DNA from: Xiphophorus maculatus
Taxonomy: Eukaryota; Chordata; Actinopteri; Cyprinodontiformes; Poeciliidae
DNA: 64,000 bases
NCBI RefSeq assembly: GCF_002775205.1
Contig: NC_036447.1
Coordinates: forward strand, 19,264,501 to 19,328,500
Direction of reading: 5' to 3'
Shown here in pieces: positions 16,651 through 29,219 of the stretch; the first letter of the stretch is position 1; every line of letters begins with the position of its first letter. The position numbers and the translations under genes are program-made. Under the pieces are notes generated by a model. It saw only the letters and a program-made list of their open reading frames with translations, had not been told where the DNA came from and did not search any database.

Positions 16651-17073
16651 TTAAGCTGAAAATTATTCGTATTCCTGACAGATTTAGGTTAGAGTACTGT
16701 AGTCTTTTACTGACTCCAAGTTGTTTGTTCTGACTGGAAGTAATATTAATGTTTTGGGGTTTTGACTTGAATCTGAGTGGCAGTCAGTGGATGGAGCTAA
16801 AGATTAGGGCGATGGGAAGGAGTTCATCCAACATAAAAGACTTGAAGTTCATCAATAAAGTTGATTGTTTAAACACCAAAAAGAGATGTGGTAATAAATA
16901 TTGCAAATTGTATTTATGGTTGTAGCATTTAAATAAAAACATAATTCTTTTTAACAGTTTCGTATTGTCTTTTGGGAGACCCATTTCCAGTTTTCTACCA
17001 GTAACAGATTTCATAAGCAAAGAGTTTTATATTGAAATTGGCCAGAGGTTTGAATAATTTGGGGCTGAACTGT
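16651..17073. mobile_element. TIR-bearing DNA-transposon remnant
   Basis: Imperfect inverted ends: left 'gctgaaaattattcgtattc' and right, read on the - strand, beginning 'ttcagccccaaattattcaa'. The layout is that of a short Tc1-like non-autonomous copy of about 420 bp. No coding frame is recognisable. Confidence 0.5.
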
Positions 17074-18033
17074 ATTTATAAAACATGTAAAAAATTTATT
17101 TTAGAAAGTTTGATCTTCTGGAGCTCAGACAGACTGAGACTTAAAATCATCAGGCACAATGGTCCATTTATAAAAGTGTTACAGAAACAGACGACTATCA
17201 CTGTGTGGACAAATCTGCTTCTAAGACAGAGACGGGGTTGGTGTGAAAGAAGATAATAATTTTAAATGACTAAAAAAAACGAGCAGCTTTGTGAGATCGA
17301 TAGAGCACATGGCATGTTTATATGTCCAGCATTTGACTGTAGTGAAAGAGGGATCGAAACAAATAGTTCAAAGATGAAGAGTATTAACAAACTCATTTTG
17401 TTTCTGTGTTTCCTCAGCTTCCAGTTTTATCGGTGCTCACATCAGCCTCATTGCAAATGCAAAAGGTACATTTATCTGTCAGGATTTGGTCAACAACTCG
17501 GGCTTCAAAAGCTTGAGTATTTGATTTACACTCATCAAGTTTTGTGGAACAGAATACCATACGGAAAAAAAACCCACATCTGTTAGCTATTACTGCTATT
17601 GTAAAATTTAATTGTTGTTTTTATTGTTCCCGATTAGTCAAGGTTCACATAAATAATTTGCCATTTAGGGTTTGTAGGCAGCCTCTTTGTCTGGACTTCA
17701 TGGACGTTGCTACAATGTTTCTGCCGTAGAGGTTCAATATTCTGAAAGGTTTACTCTGACTTGGGGTTTCACTCAAACTAACCAAGTGGTTTAACATTCA
17801 AAACTTATGGTTTATTTCCTAAATCAAACTTTAGCAAAAGAAAAAAAAAACGTGGGACAGGAAAGAAAGTCAGATGGGACTCATAATGGACTTGAATCAC
17901 ATTTTCCAAGGAAAACATAAGTAGTATGAAAATGTTCTCACAGATGAGCAAAATCCAGTTGTACAACATGAGGAACATAAAAGCTGAAGAACACCAGCGA
18001 CTGAAGACCAAGTTTGAGACCATTGATGTAGAT

Positions 18034-18254
18034 CAGGGGTCTCAAACTCCAGTCCTCGAGGGCCGCAGTCCTGCAACTTTTAGATGTGCCTCTGCTGCAC
18101 TACCTGAATAGAATAATTGGGTCATTAAGGCTCTGGAGAACTGATCTACACAAGGAGGAGGTAATTAAGCCATTTCATTCCAGTGTTTTGTACCTGTGGC
18201 ACATCTGAAAACTGCAGGACAGCGACCCTTGAGGACTGGAGTTTGAGACCCTTG
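18034..18254. mobile_element. hAT-type MITE with 8-bp target duplication
   Basis: A 221-bp element begins CAGGGGTCTCAAACTCCAG and ends CTGGAGTTTGAGACCCTTG, which are near-perfect terminal inverted repeats. It is flanked by ATGTAGAT (18026-18033) and ATGTAGAA (18255-18262), an 8-bp duplication with one mismatch, as expected for hAT insertion. It has no coding capacity and must have been moved in trans. The interior carries an internal echo of the ends (near 18075 and 18200). Confidence 0.85.
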
Positions 18255-18469
18255 ATGTAGAACAACGGTGAGACGAGACCAAAGTTGAGCTTTTTTTTGA
18301 CCTCGATGTTGATCCCTGAAAAGCTCACATTGTACATCACCCAACGCAGACTGTGGTCACAATGGAACATGGAACTATAGAGATTCTGATAGATCTCTAT
18401 ATGATCCCATAGAGCTCTATAGAGATCCTACCAGTATGAAAACATAAGTTTTGAAAAGTGAAAGTCTTA

Positions 18470-18740
18470 AGATCTGATGAAAACATAGACCCAGAGTTAC
18501 AATGGAGGGATTTAAATCAAAGTATATTCATGTGTCAAGGCCTTAACCCTAACAAGAATCTGTGGAAAGACTTGATTGATGTTCACAGAGGCTAGCTGAA
18601 GTTATTTTACCAACAATGCACCGTGATTTCAGTGTCCACATGTTCAAAGCTGGTGGAGTCTGGAGAAATGCACATCACTTGTTGCAGAGAGAGTGAAAAT
18701 GATATTTTAACCCGTACAATTACATAATCACAACCTATAT
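18470..18740 (+). mobile_element. Tc1-like transposase relic
   Basis: The text around 18535-18610 (aaggccttaaccctaacaag, then aatctgtggaaagacttgat) resembles the C-terminal Tc1 transposase region that encodes the P-N-P-I-E-N-L-W motif and the bases after it, with many changes. The limits are approximate. Confidence 0.5.
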
Positions 18741-19789
18741 GTTTAACTGAGAAAATTGAAAAAGACACAATCCTGCTACATTTGGCTAGAATTGCAGGGC
18801 TAGAGTGGCGGTGGCCACGCTGAGATACTCATTTTCATGTTGGTGGATCATGAGGCTGGAAACAAAGGAGATGCTGAGCAGGTTTATTAGAAAAAAAGAC
18901 AGTGAGTCAGACAACAACACAAAGCTGAGGTCATTTGGAGTGTCTCACATTCCATCAATAATGAACCCCGTCAAGACTCCTGCTTGCCGAATCTTCACAT
19001 GATCCAACAAAACTCTTAATTTAGGAAAATTACTTTTGGATTTGAATTGGGAGTTTTCTACATGCTGGGAGATAGTAAACAATCTTTTGTCAATCTAATG
19101 AATGTCCAAATACAGCCACAGTCTGTGTGACAGAGACTAAAACCAGAAAACGTTTGTTTCTTCTGGCAGGCAGCCAGCTCACTCCCTCCCTTTTGTCTTT
19201 TTCTGCCCCAGCCTGCCACATTTCCCCTCATGTCCTCCTCTTTCTTACACAACCGTTGCATTTGTGGATCTTGAATAATACAGCTACATTTTTCACATCT
19301 TGTGACCTCTGTGTGGGCGGAGTGTGTGCTCACATTGGCAATATGACAGCCAGTGCATGTGCTGATGAATTTCATGTGGGTGTGTTGTTATGTGTGTTTC
19401 TCAGCCTTAGTGCTTGAAGGAACAGGCTAATTGGCTTGTGTTGCAGCTATAAAGTTGACTCAATCTTTTAATGAGGATAACGGCCGCTGTGACCAAACTA
19501 GAGGTCCAGATTTTTGCGGACTGAGGACACATACACACCTTCAAGGAGTGATACACTATTAGGTTTTGAACGGTAGCATATGCTGCATAAAAATACACAC
19601 AACCATATTTTTCTATCTGTTTTGACATCAATTCAGACCAAACTGATCAAATACGATAAAACTCTAATCATTTCTTTTTGCTAGCTGCTTCAATGAGGAG
19701 GGGCAAACGTCTTGAAAGATATTGAGTCGTTTTCTGCTAATGTAGAGGTTTACGTTGTGTTTCTTAAAATTGCCTTCAAACCGAATGAC

Positions 19790-20065
19790 TTGGGTAAAAC
19801 ATTTTTCACAACCTTCTTAGTTTATCTGTAAAATTTGCTGAAATTCCTACAGGTGTCACTGAGTCATGGTTTGTTAGCTAGTTTTACATTTCAGATCTGC
19901 ACACAAATTTTCCAAGGGACTGAAATCGGGACTTTGTGATGGTCACTCCAAAACATTGACTTTGTTGTCCTTCAGCCTCTCTTTAGCTAATCCTAAGTTC
20001 ATTTTTTTAAATACATTTGTGCTCTTTAGCATTTCCACATAATGCGCTTTCCTCATGATGTCATT
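19790..20065 (-). mobile_element. Tc1/mariner relic interrupted by L2-GATA insertion
   Basis: The segment 'ggactttgtgatggtcactc' through 'ttgttgtccttcagcctctc' (19930-19985) matches, by recollection, a common teleost Tc1-like sequence in reverse orientation. The similarity stops where the GATA tract and L2 begin, suggesting that the LINE inserted into or next to this relic. Confidence 0.45.
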
Positions 20066-20070
20066 AATAT

Positions 20071-20305
<235 letters not shown>

Positions 20306-20564
20306 CATTTATTGTCATTGAACAGAATTCAACGAAATTTCCATTGCAGCTCCCGTGCAAAAGGTCAAATATATACAGTATAAATAAGCAAACACACAAT
20401 AATAATAATAACAATATATACAACTAAATTAACTAAAGGCACTCAACCACACCAAAGAAGTAGCAGCAGGTCCAATTATGGCAAAGTACAGATAATGTGA
20501 CAGTGCAAAGTGCAGAACAGTGTGGCTGTGTGGGGGTGGGGGATATGTATGTGTGACTGCGAGG

Positions 20565-22436
20565 TTATGATATGTGTGGGAGGGGGGGGCGGCAGGGAGT
20601 AATGGCTCTGGCGGCTGTGGGGAAGAAACTGTTTCTCAGTCTATTTGTTGTAGTCCGTATATTCCTGTACCGCTTGCCTGATGGCAGCGGCACAAACAGT
20701 CTGTGGCCTGGGTGGCTGGAATCCATGGCTATGGATCCAGCTCTCTTCTTGACCCGGTCTGTGTAAATGGAGTCCAGGTCTGGGAGGGGGCATCCCACAA
20801 TGCCTTGTGCTGTTCTCACCACCCGTGTCAGTTGTTTCCTCTCCAGTGCTGTGCAGCTACCATACCACACAGTCATGTTGAGGCAGAGGATGCTCTCGAT
20901 CATCGCCCTGTAAAAGTTCACGAGCAGCTGTGAGGAAAGTCCAGCCCGTCTCAGTTTCCTGAGGAAGAAGAGCCTTTGTTGTGCTTTCTTCACCAGGTGG
21001 GAGGTGTTTGTGTTCCAGGAGAGGTCAGACGTGATGTGGAGGCCCAGGAACTTGATGTTGTCCACACGTTCCACCACTTCTCCACCTATGAGAAGGGGAG
21101 TGTGATCCGTCCTCCTGGACCTTCTGTAGTCCACAATGACCTCCTTGGTCTTCCCTGTGTTCAGCACCAAGTTGTTGGCTGAACACCACTGAGTGAGCTG
21201 CAGAATCTCCTCTCTGTAGTGGGTCTCGTTGTTGTCTGAAATGAGACCCACTACTGTTGTGTCGTCCGCGTACTTCACGACTGTGTTGGTGGGGTGGATG
21301 GCCACGCAGTCGTGTGTAAACAGGGTGAAGAGAGCTGGGCTGAGCACACAGCCCTGCGGCGTGCCTGTGTTGAGGACCAGTGGGGACGATGTTGAGCCAC
21401 TTATTCTCACCACCTGAGGCCTGTTGGTGAGGAAGTCTCTGATCCAGTGGCACAGTGAAGCGGGCAGCCCCACCTCGAGTAGCTTCAGCACCAGCTTGTC
21501 TGGGATGACGGTGTTAAATGCTGAGCTGAAGTCTACAAATAGCATCCTGACGTAGGTGTTGGGATGCTGCAGATGGGTCAGGGCTGTGTGCAGAGTGATG
21601 GAGACAGCATCCTCTGTTGACCGGTTCGCTCTGTAGGCGAACTGAAGGCTGTCCAGGTTTGCGGGGATGAAGTCTCTGATGTACTTCAGAAGAATCCTCT
21701 CAAAGCACTTCATGATCACCGGGGTCAGAGCGACAGGCCGGTAATCGTTCAGGCTGGTGATGGACCTCTTCTTCGGTACAGGGATGATGGTGGAAGACTT
21801 GAGACACTCAGGAACCGTGGCGAGCTGCAGGGACAGATTGAAAATGTCCAGAAACACTCCTGCCAGCTGGTCGGCGCAGGTTTTCAGTGTCTGGCCTGAC
21901 ACCTTGTCCGGTCCTGGAGCTTTGTGGGTGTTGATCCTCCTCAAGGTGGACGTCACCTGATGCTTCTGTAGGACGAGGGGCTGGTGCTGCTCTTCCAGTT
22001 GGGGTAGATGTACGGCTTCTCTGCTGCCCGCCGTGTCAAAGTTGGCAAAGAAACTGTTTAAGGTGTCAGGCAGGGTGGGGTTGCGGCTGGTCAGCTGAGT
22101 GCTGTGTTTGTAGTCCGTCATGGTTCTAATGCCTCTCCACATGCTTCGGGGGTTGTTGTTGATGAAATGTTCCTCAATCTGCTGTTTGTACTGGAGCTTG
22201 GCCTGCTTAATACCTTTTTTCAGTTCCGACCGGGCCCTGCTATAAGTCAACCTGTCTCCAGACCTGTAGGCAGCATCCCGGGCTTTCAGCAGGGCCCGTA
22301 CTGTGCTGTCCAGCCATGGTTTCTGGTTTGGAAACACTTTTATGGTCTTAACAGGGAGCACAGCGTCGGTGCAGAACTGAACATAGGACAGAACGGACGA
22401 TGAGTATTCCTCCAAGTCTGCGCCGTCCCTGAACAC
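20565..22436 (-). pseudogene. L2 LINE reverse transcriptase (ORF2, C-terminal part)
   Basis: The 623-codon open frame carries the non-LTR reverse transcriptase landmarks in order: [11 protein letters not shown] (about 171-181), [11 protein letters not shown] (230-240), [11 protein letters not shown] palm motif with the first catalytic Asp (300-310), TPQGCVLSP (359-367), and KYADD with the catalytic Asp pair (388-392). These are followed by the [11 protein letters not shown] thumb motif and the CR1/L2-type C-terminal region. RT copies LINE RNA at the nicked target. No internal stop is present, but the frame is cut off from the endonuclease part upstream, so ORF2 is broken as a whole. The first Met (22436) is not a natural start; homology extends upstream in the other frame. 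Confidence 0.9.
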
Positions 22437-22456
22437 ACTCCAGTCTGTATGCTCAA

Positions 22457-22493
22457 AGCAGTCCTGAAGTGCTCAAAGCACTTCAGGACTGCT
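22457..22493. repeat. 17-bp perfect hairpin inside L2 ORF2
   Basis: Arms 22457-22473 and 22477-22493 are perfect complements with a 3-nt loop. The 10-mer GCTCAAAGCA is also repeated directly at 22451 and 22471. The sequence is explained by a 17-nt insertion relative to an uninterrupted [10 protein letters not shown] reading. Confidence 0.9.
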
Positions 22494-22880
22494 GAGGCCT
22501 CCTCAGTCCAGACCTGAACTATTCTGGTGGTCGGCTTAGTTCTGCAGGCCAGAGGCTTGTAGACAGGAATCAGCTCCACTGAGATGTGGTCAGACATGCC
22601 CAGATGTGGAGCTGCTACAGCCTTGTAGGCTCCGGGGATATTGCAGTAGACCTGGTCCAAAATGTTATTGTCTCTGGTGGGAAAGTTTATGGATTTGTGG
22701 AATTTGGGAAACACAGCCTTCAGTTCCACGTGATTGAAGTCCCCCGCCACAATCACGGCCGCCTCCGGGTTGGAGTTCATCTGCACGCTGATCAGGCAGT
22801 ACAGCTCCTCTAATGCTAGCTTAGCATTAGCCCTCGGTGGTATGTAGACGGCCATGATCACAATGGACGAGAGTTGAGGA
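22474..22880 (-). pseudogene. L2 LINE endonuclease fragment (ORF2, middle)
   Basis: Translation in the frame preceding the break gives AVYIPPRANAKLALEELY, VAGDFNH and LGMSDHISVELIP, the C-terminal half of the endonuclease/exonuclease/phosphatase domain that nicks target DNA. The catalytic Asp-His of SDH and the Asn of GDFN are present. The N-terminal half is absent, so it cannot be active. After LKCFEH the frame is diverted by the hairpin insertion at 22457-22493. The Met at 22945 lies outside recognisable homology. Confidence 0.85.
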
Positions 22881-23359
22881 CATGAAACTGAGTATTTTGA
22901 ACGGTAACATCTGTCACTATCAGCAGAGAAGAGCCAAAAGAACATTTATGCACCTGGATTTATGGCACTTATTTTTATTAAACTCTTGAGTAAGATTTGG
23001 TTATGAACCTGTAGATGTGATACAAACTATTACTTTCTGAAAGATATTGTAAATGACAAGAGCAAAATTCACTTGTTTTAAAATTTAATAATAACAGACA
23101 ATTTTGCATTACTTATAACTCCTGTTTAAAATGTTCTTGAGGCAAAGATATTTTTAAACTCATGTAAATTTAAGGTATTTTATACAGTTTGTTCAATGTT
23201 ATCTGACTCTCCAGATATGAAAGAAAAGCAGAATTTCTGCTTTTAGAGTTGCCTGAGTGGCTTATATTTGGTTATTTTGTCATTTGAAAAATAAAGATAA
23301 TTGTGACAATGAAAATTGTTTTATAACGGTGTGTATTTGCATGACACTTTTGTAGTTAA

Positions 23360-23443
23360 AAAATGTCCGAACAAACTATTGGCCCCCAGGCATCTTGACT
23401 TTATCAAATCTGGCCCTCTTTGCAAAAAGTTTGGACACCCCTG
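23360..23443. mobile_element. hAT-like terminal fragment
   Basis: The segment ends 'gcaaaaagtttggacacccctg', which on the - strand begins CAGGGGTGTCCAAACTTTTT, a common teleost hAT end, followed by 'gagggccagatttga'. No opposite terminus was found, so it is a fragment. The surrounding 22890-26100 contains A/T-rich sequence without a recognisable gene. Confidence 0.55.
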
Positions 23444-26180
23444 CAGTAGGGTGTTTATCTTTATTAGGAGCTGACAGGACATAAACCAGCCTAATTAATT
23501 GTTTTTAAGTACCGGTAATATAACAGGATAATGTCAGTTTAGCATTTTTCAGCCAAATGATTAAAGCGCTAGACAAAGTACTACTGTCTTTGACAGGACT
23601 AATAGGAACATCTGGAAGACACATTTGAAATTAAAAAAGAAGCTTAGCCAAAAAAAACACTGGAACTGTAATCTTCAATAATTGAAAAGAAGGGAACCAC
23701 ATGTTCTCTACCGCTCTGGGAGTCCAAGCAAAACCTAGAGCAAGTAAACAACGTCAACACCAAGCTCTTCTTTGGGCTTCTAGGACAGCAGCAACCCCAA
23801 AAAGAGTATGATTTGAATGCTGGATTCCTCAGCTATGGCTGAACGGAAAAAAAATATATATATGTATATGTACATTTTTTTTAAACTACTAGTAGTTTGT
23901 TTTTTTATTTGTTTGTTTTTTATCAGGGTGCTTTATTTTAAATGTTTAGACTTGGAGCACCACATAGTACAGTCCAAAAGAAATTAAACATTTTTCATTT
24001 GAAACAATGTACTGAGGAGTATGTTTTCCATATTTTCTAAATTTAAATAATAATTGGTTTCACCAAACAGGAAGCCAAAAGGCTTACTAGTGATTCAGAG
24101 TAGACTAAAGCACTTTCATCTTCAGTGCATAGATGAAAGTGTGAAAACATGGACAAGTTAGCTTTTATTTCAGGAATTTGCTTCAAGGATAAAGAACTCC
24201 AACACCGTAAGAAAAAAAAAAAACACACATGACGTTTCATTCCACTTTGAAAAATATTTACACATCTCCTCTGGTAACTATCAGTGGAGTATGTTTTTTT
24301 TATGCAAAGGCATGATATCAACACCACATCTCCTCCTCTCAGCTATTTGAGAAAAAAAAACCTCTGATCCTAATAATGCAGACAGAACAGGGTCAGCTTT
24401 CCTCCTCGTGTCACAAGCAGCCGCAGACGGGACAAAGTCTGAATTTATCACCAGGAAACTTTCATCAGATGAGAAAACTGCTGATTTATCCCCCACGGAC
24501 TGAAACTGTGGTACAGTTCAAAGAGAAAGTTAAAAAAAAACATGATTTAGCTGCTGCCAGCTGTGGAGACTGAGTTATGTAATAGCACTCACACTCATAG
24601 CGTTCAGTATTCATACAGCCCGAGGTATGGTGGCTCAGAGGGGAGCACCGTGGACTTTCTGTCTGGAAGCAGGAGTTCTCCATCATCCGTGCCATCAGTC
24701 ACTTACTTTGCAGCCTGGAGAACCCAGAGCAGCAACACGCGATCACTCAGCGGGGTTCTCCATGAAAAAGGGGGAGTCATCCCTCTCTCTTCCCCTCCCA
24801 TTTCTGTCTCTGAAACAACAGGTTGGGTTTCCTTCGTAAACATGCTCAGTGGCAGCAGACCTACTGGGCAGAGCGGGAGGACAAAAAGGGAAAAAGAGGT
24901 ATTAAATTAAAGAGAAACAGGCTGAACGCAATCTTCTGGAAACTGGTGAAGATTAAATGACTGGAGACAGAAAGAACTAAAAACATGAGGGGAGCTGGAA
25001 AGATTAAATGCAGCGCCGCACGCTATCACTGCACTCCCCCTCCTTCCTTTCATACACACATGTACACACGTATATTGTAGGTCTGTCTGTCTTCACAAGG
25101 AGTTTGCATTGACTCCCGTTCATTGTTAATCCATTTCTATTGCCTAATGCTAACAGTCCTAACCTCAAAACAACATTTCTACTGATGGGGCCCAGATTTG
25201 GACCCCATAAGCAGCAGAGGGTGTTGATGGTGTGGGCCTGTTTCTTTGCCAGTTGCTCTGGGGACTCCGTTGGAGTCCAAGACATCATGAACCAGAAACA
25301 CCAGAAATTTTGAGCAACAACATTTATGTCAATAATTCCAGAGGAACGTGGTTTTTAAGCCGCGAGGGAAGTACTCACAATGATACTTTACTAGAGGTAA
25401 TAAGAAAATAACACAGTTATTTTCAAGCTATATACAAAAAAATCCTTACATGTGAAGTAGATCTAAAAAAACTACAAACAGATAAACTGTTCAAATCACT
25501 TATTAAAAACAAACCAGTGCTATTAAAAAAACAGTAGTAAAGGAGTTCCTCAGTGCTCATTTTCATACTGTTTTGAGTCGAAGTGTGTGATAGTGAGTGT
25601 AGCTTTGTGTTCATGCTGAATAAGCCATTTTCACCAATAAGGCAGAACATTATGAACACTGATGGGTTAATAGGCAAAGTATTATGTAGCAGGGTATTGT
25701 TTGTAATAGGAATGTTTGTAACATTCATCCATACATACACACATTTATTTTGTGAATATGTAAACGTCTTGCCACCTTTGCTGCCACACATCAGTCCATC
25801 TTCTTGGGCAGAACTTCCTCGTGACATCCGCGTCTGTCTTCTTAACTTTAGCTCCTGTGTGAATATTGTTCAAATTCACATGAGCCAACCACCGGCTACA
25901 CGTGTCTCGCGCACGGTATTTCTGGAGAGGAAGGAGGCGCCGGCCGGCCAGTGCGCATGAGCGGGAAAAAGCACAGAAAGCTCCGTTTGTAATCTCATCT
26001 GCAGTAGCTTTTCACTCCGGGTTAAACAGAAGTTGTTACCGTTGGGATTAAGGAGACTTTTGTCAGCAGTTCCGTGAAAAAGCACAGCTAGCACACTTTG
26101 TCTGTGATGCATTTTTAACCGACAGGAAATCCTTGTTTGGACATTTCAGCACTGGACAGCGGTCCGCGCGCGAGGGCGTA
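23444..26180. other. intergenic region upstream of gpr78
   Basis: No gene or clear repeat was recognised. ORFs such as 25423-25827 (-) and 24563-24910 (+) have no family resemblance. GC content rises near 25900-26180, just before gpr78, consistent with its promoter and 5'UTR. Confidence 0.4.
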
Positions 26181-26292
26181 CGGCATGTGGCAGGGCTGGT
26201 TTGTGACAGCTGTAGGTGGGCAGGAGCTGAGCGCGTGGAGGACCCTCCACAGCATCCCCCCCACCGAGGCAGCAAACACGGGACTGCAGGAA

Positions 26293-28500
26293 ATGAGCAT
26301 CCCGCAGTTCCTCCTGAAGGGCTCCGTCGTGGTTTCGGCAGTTGTCGCGCTCTTGACGAACTTTTCGGTGCTGCTATGCTTCACCCAGAGCGCAGAGTTA
26401 CGATCCCACGTTCCGGGGATCTTCACCCTAAATCTCTCCATCTCCAACGTCATCCTCGCTCTCATCAACATGCCGGCCACTTTTCTCGGCGTGGCCAGCA
26501 GCGCGAAGCCCCTCAGGGACCCGCTGTGTCGCGCCGTGAGTTTCACCGAGACTTTCGTCACCTGCAACGCCATGCTGAGCATGGCCGCGCTCAGCGTGGA
26601 CAGGTGGGTGGCGGTGGTGTTTCCTCTCAGGTACTCCAGCAAGATGCGCTACCGGGACGCGCTTGTGATCGTGTCCTACTCCTGGCTCCACTCCTTCACT
26701 TTCTCCCTGATCCAGCTGATGATGGGCTGGGGGGCGTACAGCCACACGTACGCCTCGTGCACGCTGCACCTGGACGCTGAGGCGGCGTCGCATCGGAGTG
26801 CCTATGTCACCTTCACGGCGCTGTTCCACTGCAGCAGCTTCGCGCTCTGCCTCTTCGTCCTCTGCTTCGCCTACCTGAAGGTTCTGAGAGTCGCCAGGTC
26901 GCACTGCAAGAGGATAGATGTCATCACAGTGCAAACTCTGCTTCTGCTGGTGGATATTCACCCCAGGTGGAGAATGGTGTCAAGGGGTGGGGGGTGGGGG
27001 GCACATAAAATATGCATTTGCTAATCTAAGTAACTTTTGCGCCTACTGATGTCAGTCATGTAATAATGTTGTCCTGTGTCCGTCTGTCTGTCAGTGTAAA
27101 GGAGAGGTGTCTGGCCCAACAAAGGAAGAGAAGGCGGCGAGCCGCTAAAAAGATCTGCATCTTCATTGGTTCCTTCATCATCTGCTTTTCACCGTATGTC
27201 GTAACGAGGTAACAGCCTACTGTGGTGCTGACGTGTGTCTTCAAAATGTGTTTAGCGACACGTGTTTCTATTCTGTTGCTGTGGTACAGCAGAAGTGTCA
27301 CGCTGGGACCCAGGAAAGCATCCGAGGTCAACACCTCGACACTAATGCCGCTTTATAGATCTTGAAAATGAAATTATTCGTGTCAGGCCGGATTGGATTT
27401 TGTGATCAGTGCTGTTAAGAATGGACTTTGCTTTGAAAATATTATAACTATGTTATATTTGTTTAGAAGTGAATGACTTAATTAGTTACTTTCACAGACA
27501 GTCACAAAGGGCTATGAAAGACAAGAAATAGATTATGCAAATCACAGGACATAAAAAAAACCATACATAAACAGGTGCATTAAATCTATTTATACATAGG
27601 ATAAAAATAAACATATGTATAGTAGAAAAAGTGACATTACTCCTGAGCATCTGCTGGACTAAGGAGATACTTAATTGCTTTGTTTCACTGGCAGCAACCT
27701 ACAAAGGTGTGACCATAGTGTTCTCAGTCTTGTTCAAGCAACTTTTAAATCTGCAACGCCTAAACGCCTCTCTCTCTTACGACTTTATGACACTGTAAAA
27801 GAACACGATTTTCACTCATAGAAAATCTGCTTTGTTTGGTAAAATGATTTAGAATCCCCAAAGAGTGGTGGAGATAACAAACAAAATAAATTGTATTTAG
27901 TTATACAGAAATATATTTTTCCACCCCAGGGAAAAGTAAAGGTTTTACTCTGTTCTGCTATAATTTATAGATAAAACATGCATTATAAAAATCTATCCCT
28001 AACCCCTGGTCGTTTTCTTTCTGAAGTCATCCAAAAATCTTCTTTAACAATTCAAAACAGTTTCTCTAAGCCCTGGCTAGCACTGGCATCTTAAAAAGAA
28101 TTACAATCTTTAATATTTTATAAAAGCTCCCTGAATCCTCCACTTTTCTGGCAGGAAAATGAGCCCTGAGAGGGTCTCTGTCAGTTTGTTTTGACTATAA
28201 ATAATATATAGTATAGCCAGTATAAGTGTCTTACTCCTCCTTTCCTCTTCCTGCAGGCTTGTAGAATTGTTGCCCTCGGTGGATGTGCCCCGACATTGGG
28301 GCATTGCTACCAAATGCCTGGTCTATGCCAAGGCATCCAGCGATCCATTCGTTTACTGTCTTCTGCGACACCAGTACAGGAAGGTCCTGGTGAACGTCAT
28401 CTGCCGCTTAGTGAGAAAGGACCACTACTTCCTGTCTGCGCACAGCACCAGCAGCGTGTGGGACACCTCGGATGAAAACTTTCCTGAGAGGATAACTTGA
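26293..28500 (+). CDS. gpr78: orphan G protein-coupled receptor 78-like, three exons
   Basis: Class A orphan receptor of the GPR26/GPR78 pair, reported to be constitutively active toward adenylate cyclase (family knowledge). Exons 26293-26966, 27095-27208 and 28257-28500 join in phase to 343 aa. Seven hydrophobic segments are visible, from SVVVSAVVALLTNFSVLLCF (TM1) to the TM7 segment ending DPFVYCLL. The disulfide Cys are in DPLCRAV and YASCTL. Unusual microswitches: N at the usual TM2 Asp (NLSISN), DRW for DRY, CFSP for CWxP, DPFVY for NPxxY. Human GPR78 has similar departures as I recall. The start at 26293 aligns with the mammalian N-terminus; an in-frame ATG at 26185 would add 36 residues, and the still longer frame from 26137 begins with TTG. 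gpr26 is the alternative, but htra3/cpz flanks favour gpr78. Confidence 0.88.
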
Positions 28501-28860
28501 AATCACCTGGTTTGAGTTAGTTGATTCTTCTGTGTCTTGTCAAGGGAGAGGGCAAACGTTAGTGTTTGGAGAAGAGGTCCAGGCCTAGCCCAGGGAGGTC
28601 ACTTGAACACACCGCTCTGGTACAAAGACCAAGTAAATCTCGAAGTGTCCCAGACTCTACCGCTGTCTGCATGGCTGCTATGTTGGTGCGCTGAAAACTA
28701 AAGCATCCTGTTCATCACCATCTTGATGTGTCTCTGGAGTGATGTAATAGTGATCTTTGCAAGAGACTGTTGGAAAAATGTTACAGCTGATATTATTTCT
28801 TGTGTTAATGAAGTGTTATTGTTGTGCACAAAATAAAAAATAAATGTGTGAAGCTATTAA
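28501..28860 (+). other. gpr78: gpr78 3'UTR with poly(A) signal
   Basis: AATAAA occurs at 28832-28837, about 330 bp after the TGA. No other feature is seen. The cleavage point is inferred. Confidence 0.55.
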
Positions 28861-29219
28861 ATCACAGCAAGAAGGCGATTTAAACACCCCCGCCCCCACA
28901 GCCAGAGACATGCTGAGTCAAGCATGAGCTCATCAGACACAGGCATTATGTGGCTCATTATGCTCCAGTTGTCACCTCATGTAAAAGTGATCCCAACGCA
29001 GAATTTTAATGAAAAAGCCAGAAAATGTGACATCTGCAATCATCTAAACTGCATGAACAGTGAAAGGTTGATGAAATGGGCCAGCCAATCCTGTCTTTCA
29101 GCATCTCGTTCTTTTTTCTGTGCAGGACAAAGACTGTTTAACTAGACACAGACTTAAAAATGGAGTCACTGGATGGCCAGTTTTTGAAGGGGGGTACTTT
29201 ACACTGATAAAGCCTAACA

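Larger units (their letters stand above)
20306..22890 (-). mobile_element. L2-type (CR1 superfamily) LINE, 5'-truncated
   Basis: On the - strand the element runs from part of an apurinic-type endonuclease, through a full reverse transcriptase and C-terminal region, to a 3'UTR ending '...caatgacaataaatgc' and then the TATC repeat. The 5' UTR, any ORF1 and the front of the endonuclease are missing, the usual outcome of incomplete target-primed reverse transcription. The RT frame is open for 623 codons, so insertion is probably fairly recent. A 17-nt insertion at about 22470 separates the endonuclease and RT frames. Confidence 0.9.

Noticed and set aside
25423..25827. 134-codon ORF on the - strand upstream of gpr78
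   Set aside because: No domain, AT-rich composition, no splice or promoter support.
26137..26292. Longer N-terminus for gpr78
   Set aside because: The frame at 26137 begins with TTG, and the extra residues do not resemble the family N-terminus; the ATG at 26293 aligns best, though 26185 remains possible.
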